24,548 nucleotides of DNA from positions 1 through 24,548 of IMG/VR virus record IMGVR_UViG_3300048918_000412; one strand, given 5' to 3'. The position numbers were made by a program, and so were the translations under genes. The DNA comes from a virus. The notes beneath the pieces were generated by a model that did no database searches, was not told where the DNA came from, and saw only the letters and a list, made by a program, of their open reading frames with translations. This document shows, in pieces, positions 22,829 to 24,548 of the stretch. How positions within the stretch are numbered: the first letter of the stretch is position 1; the number at the start of each line of letters is the position of its first letter.

Positions 22829-23284
22829 ATGACGAGCGCCAATTCCGACACGACCGTTCCGGCTCGCGCGCAAGAGTCGCTGCTCGACGAAGTGTTCTTC
22901 GACCTCGTATCGTCCGGCGAGTTTCTGTCCGTCGCCTGCGAAGTCGTCGGCTGGAAAGTCCGCACGTTCTATGCGCGCCGCTACGCCGACGCCGAATTCG
23001 GCAAGCGGGTGGACGCGGCGGTCGAGGTGGGGCTTGACGCTCGGGCCGACCGTACCGCGCTGATCGCCCGCGGCGACAAGGCGGCCGGCTCGTCGGGCGA
23101 CTGGAAACGCGACCAGCTTATCGTCAAGCAAGAGAACTGGCTGCTATCGAAGCGGTCCGGCCGGTACGCCGATAAGCTGCAGGTCGACCAGCGCAGCGGC
23201 CCGCTACCGCCGCCGGCGTTCAGTGACGACCCGAACGAGGCGGCGCGCCAGTACCAGGAGTGGGTAAAATCCGGCGCCTGTTGA
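22829..23284 (+). CDS. Terminase small subunit-like HTH protein
   Basis: 151 residues from ATG 22829. SGEFLSVACEVVGWKVRTFY (~30-49) is a helix-turn-helix of the phage terminase-small-subunit kind, followed by ADAEFGKRVDAAV and a middle helix WKRDQLIVKQENWLLSKRSG-RYAD typical of the same proteins. The C-terminus is Pro-rich and acidic. The expected role is recognition of the packaging site on concatemeric DNA, handing it to the large subunit (not in the window). No good ribosome site is seen, and a 14-codon ORF ends on its ATG (ATGA), so coupled start is possible. A transcription factor of the same fold is the alternative. Confidence 0.7.
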   Translation: MTSANSDTTVPARAQESLLDEVFFDLVSSGEFLSVACEVVGWKVRTFYARRYADAEFGKRVDAAVEVGLDARADRTALIARGDKAAGSSGDWKRDQLIVKQENWLLSKRSGRYADKLQVDQRSGPLPPPAFSDDPNEAARQYQEWVKSGAC

Positions 23285-23309
23285 CAGGCCCGTCATTACG
23301 CGCTTAAGT
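23281..23309 (+). promoter_or_regulatory. Promoter c (conserved-spacer family)
   Basis: TTGACA (23281-23286), a 17-bp spacer GGCCCGTCATTACGCGC, and -10 TTAAGT (23304-23309). It overlaps the terminase stop and points at the small-gene run beginning at 23337. Confidence 0.7.
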
Positions 23310-23336
23310 CCGTCCCGAACGATAGGGACTGATTCG

Positions 23337-23495
23337 ATGATGCTGCAACGATCCAGCGAGTACGAAGCGAACGGGGCGCGCGATCGTCGTATCGCCCTGA
23401 CGCCGATGGCGCCCGACACAGGCAGTCCGTGGAACCCGTGGTGGTTCGTCGTCGGCGCGCTCGGCACGGTGCTGGTCGGGCTGGTGCTGCGATGA
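23337..23495 (+). CDS. Small single-span membrane protein
   Basis: 52 residues, tandem ATG codons at 23337 and 23340. A charged N-terminus (MMLQRSSEYEANGARDRR) is followed by NPWWFVVGALGTVLVGLVL, a clear membrane helix close to the C-terminus. Its position behind promoter c and before other tiny membrane proteins suggests a holin or antiholin, but no family is recognised. Its TGA overlaps the next ATG. Confidence 0.62.
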   Translation: MMLQRSSEYEANGARDRRIALTPMAPDTGSPWNPWWFVVGALGTVLVGLVLR

Positions 23496-23626
23496 CCGAT
23501 GCAGCCCCTCGCCGCCCGCATTGCCGCGTCTGCGCGGGCATGGGGAATGTCGTCGTTGACGAGCGGTACAAGCCGGTTCGATACGAGCTTTGCGCACGGT
23601 GCAACGGCACGGGGCGTGAGTCGTGA
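23492..23626 (+). CDS. Small DnaJ-type zinc-finger protein
   Basis: 44 residues, ATG 23492. CRVCAGMGNV and CARCNGTG give the two CxxCxGxG-like halves of a DnaJ central zinc finger. Such mini Zn proteins are common in phages. Start and stop overlap both neighbours (ATGA and GTGA). Confidence 0.65.
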   Translation: MTDAAPRRPHCRVCAGMGNVVVDERYKPVRYELCARCNGTGRES

Positions 23627-23727
23627 TTTACCGCCTCGCCTCGGCCGTGCTGATCGTCGTGACGCTCGTATGGGCCGTCATCCTGGTCGCCGGTATCGAT
23701 CATTACGTGCGGGTCGTGGGGCGATGA
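23623..23727 (+). CDS. 34-residue membrane peptide
   Basis: GTG 23623 in a GTGA overlap. MIYRLASAVLIVVTLVWAV is a strong membrane span that fills most of the peptide, followed by LVAGIDHYVRVVGR. Size and composition fit small lysis or superinfection-exclusion peptides. Confidence 0.58.
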   Translation: MIYRLASAVLIVVTLVWAVILVAGIDHYVRVVGR

Positions 23728-23861
23728 GAGAGTCGACGGTATTCATACTGGTGCTACTGGTGTTCGCAGTCCTTGAGTTGGCGTGCGGCAGCGCCGATCG
23801 TAACGCGATATTTCTTGCCGCTGCGATGGTCATTGCCGCCCTGCGAAACCGCGAGTCATGA
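23724..23861 (+). CDS. 45-residue membrane protein
   Basis: ATG 23724, overlapping the previous stop. STVFILVLLVFAVLELACGS is one membrane helix with a Cys at its end, and AIFLAAAMVIAAL is a second. It may be a lysis or membrane-modifying protein; the Cys does not match a strict lipobox (Glu at -3). Overlaps the next gene (ATGA). Confidence 0.6.
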   Translation: MRESTVFILVLLVFAVLELACGSADRNAIFLAAAMVIAALRNRES

Positions 23862-24040
23862 CCGTATCGCGCGCCAAGGCCGAGCGGGCGTTACGTGCGT
23901 ACGCACGGGGCGAGCGAGATTACCGAGGCTGCGTGACGGGGCGGGTGGCCGCGCCGCTACACGTGCACCGACGCGAGGGCGACGAAATGGCGTGCCGGTG
24001 CGGCAAGCGCTGGCCGATCGGGGAGGATCATCCGCAGTGA
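23858..24040 (+). CDS. Small basic protein with Cys pair
   Basis: 60 residues, ATG 23858. Basic helix (SRAKAERALRAYARGERDYR), then CVTGRVAAPLHVH and MACRCGKRW. One His-rich and one CRC site could bind metal. Stop overlaps the next GTG (GTGA). Confidence 0.6.
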   Translation: MTVSRAKAERALRAYARGERDYRGCVTGRVAAPLHVHRREGDEMACRCGKRWPIGEDHPQ

Positions 24041-24357
24041 CAGACAAACCGCTCGAGCAGCGCGACTACCCGATCCGTGCGGTCGGTCCGTGCATTTACC
24101 GCCGTACCGCCTCGTCGCCGCTCGCCGTGCTGGCGTCGCGTGACCTGGCCGCCGACATGGCCGATCGTCTCAACGCGACGTTGCTGCCGCCCGCACCCGA
24201 GCCGACGCAATGGCCGGCGCGGCGTACGCTCTGTCGTGACGATTGGCGCGATGGTGGCGAAACGTACGTTAAGCTCACGCCCGAGCAGCTTGAGACGCTG
24301 CGGGAGGGCGCCCGCGCCGAGCATAGCGTCGCGTACGTCACGCCGCCTCGCTCATGA
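24037..24357 (+). CDS. Hypothetical protein
   Basis: 106 residues, GTG 24037 in a GTGA overlap; the longer frame from 23773 belongs to the neighbours. YPIRAVGPCIYRRTASSPLA, LASRDLAADMADRLNATLLP and the C-terminal LTPEQLETLREGARAEHS show alternating strands and helices. Unrecognised. Confidence 0.6.
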   Translation: MTDKPLEQRDYPIRAVGPCIYRRTASSPLAVLASRDLAADMADRLNATLLPPAPEPTQWPARRTLCRDDWRDGGETYVKLTPEQLETLREGARAEHSVAYVTPPRS

Positions 24358-24548
24358 CCGCCAGCCCGTCCCGTAGCGACCAGTACGAGCGGCGTTTCGA
24401 GCGGTTCGCCGACCTGATCGCCGAGGGCGTGTCGATCAGCGTCGCCTCGGAACGGCTCGGGATTCACCGCGTCGCCGGATCCCGGTATTTCAAGCGAATG
24501 CGCGACGAGTGCGACGCGGGCGCCGACGGCGTGACGCGCGGAAAGTGG
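24354..24548 (+). CDS. HTH protein, 3' end outside window
   Basis: ATG 24354 overlapping the previous stop; 65 codons are visible and the frame is still open at the window edge. FADLIAEGVSISVASERLGI is a helix-turn-helix of the phage regulator/terminase type, followed by AGSRYFKRMRDECDAG. Partial, so the family cannot be decided. Confidence 0.6.
   Translation, partial: MTASPSRSDQYERRFERFADLIAEGVSISVASERLGIHRVAGSRYFKRMRDECDAGADGVTRGKW

Noticed and set aside
1-24548. tRNA genes, integrase, repressor
   Set aside because: No cloverleaf-like segment or tyrosine/serine recombinase motif was noticed by eye; absence is not proven without a dedicated scan.

Overview
The window is most likely a stretch of a tailed double-stranded DNA phage (or prophage) genome with high GC. 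It carries virion genes (tail-type proteins at the left edge, a terminase-small-like gene near the right edge), a phage replication set, an endolysin, two DNA methyltransferases and many tiny start/stop-overlapped genes. No integrase, repressor or capsid gene is visible, so lifestyle is open. The host is probably a high-GC Gram-negative, perhaps an alphaproteobacterium; this is an inference from composition and gene style only.

Layout. (1) 2-1074, plus: the 3' part of a tail/appendage-like protein and a second small virion-like protein. (2) 7608 down to 1078, minus: a replication operon with a Pro/Ala-rich protein, a small protein, a Cas4/RecB-like nuclease (DUF2800 type), a DUF2815-like ssDNA-binding protein, two tiny proteins and a family A DNA polymerase. 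The polymerase is followed by an HNH endonuclease gene and then by a displaced, GC-rich copy of the polymerase's own last 38 codons. (3) 7682-10781, plus: a 10-codon leader, a small protein and an SF2 helicase interrupted in its Walker A motif by a LAGLIDADG intein. (4) 10806-15185, plus: small proteins, a C5-cytosine methyltransferase whose gene also holds a long family-like ORF in a second frame, a SLOG/DUF1273-like protein, a VRR-NUC-like nuclease and a beta-class amino-methyltransferase. (5) 15627-15169, minus: a glucosaminidase-type endolysin. (6) 15695-19210, plus: a TetR-type HTH protein, then a roughly 3 kb run of small unknown genes with different base-word usage. (7) 19431-22467, plus: a Cys-rich protein, a primase-polymerase/helicase and one more protein, closed by a terminator. 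(8) 22468-22828: an AT-rich non-coding stretch with iteron-like repeats. (9) 22829-24548, plus: a terminase-small-like gene followed by tiny membrane and Zn-type proteins.

The genes form a self-contained replication system (PrimPol/helicase, SF2 helicase, SSB, exonuclease, PolA). Four copies of one promoter type (TTGAC, a 17-bp spacer with a conserved core, TA-rich -10) sit in front of four transcription units and point to a common regulator. The strongest novelty candidates are the HNH element that replaced the polymerase 3' end, the dual-coding methyltransferase gene, the conserved-spacer promoter family and the iteron array.
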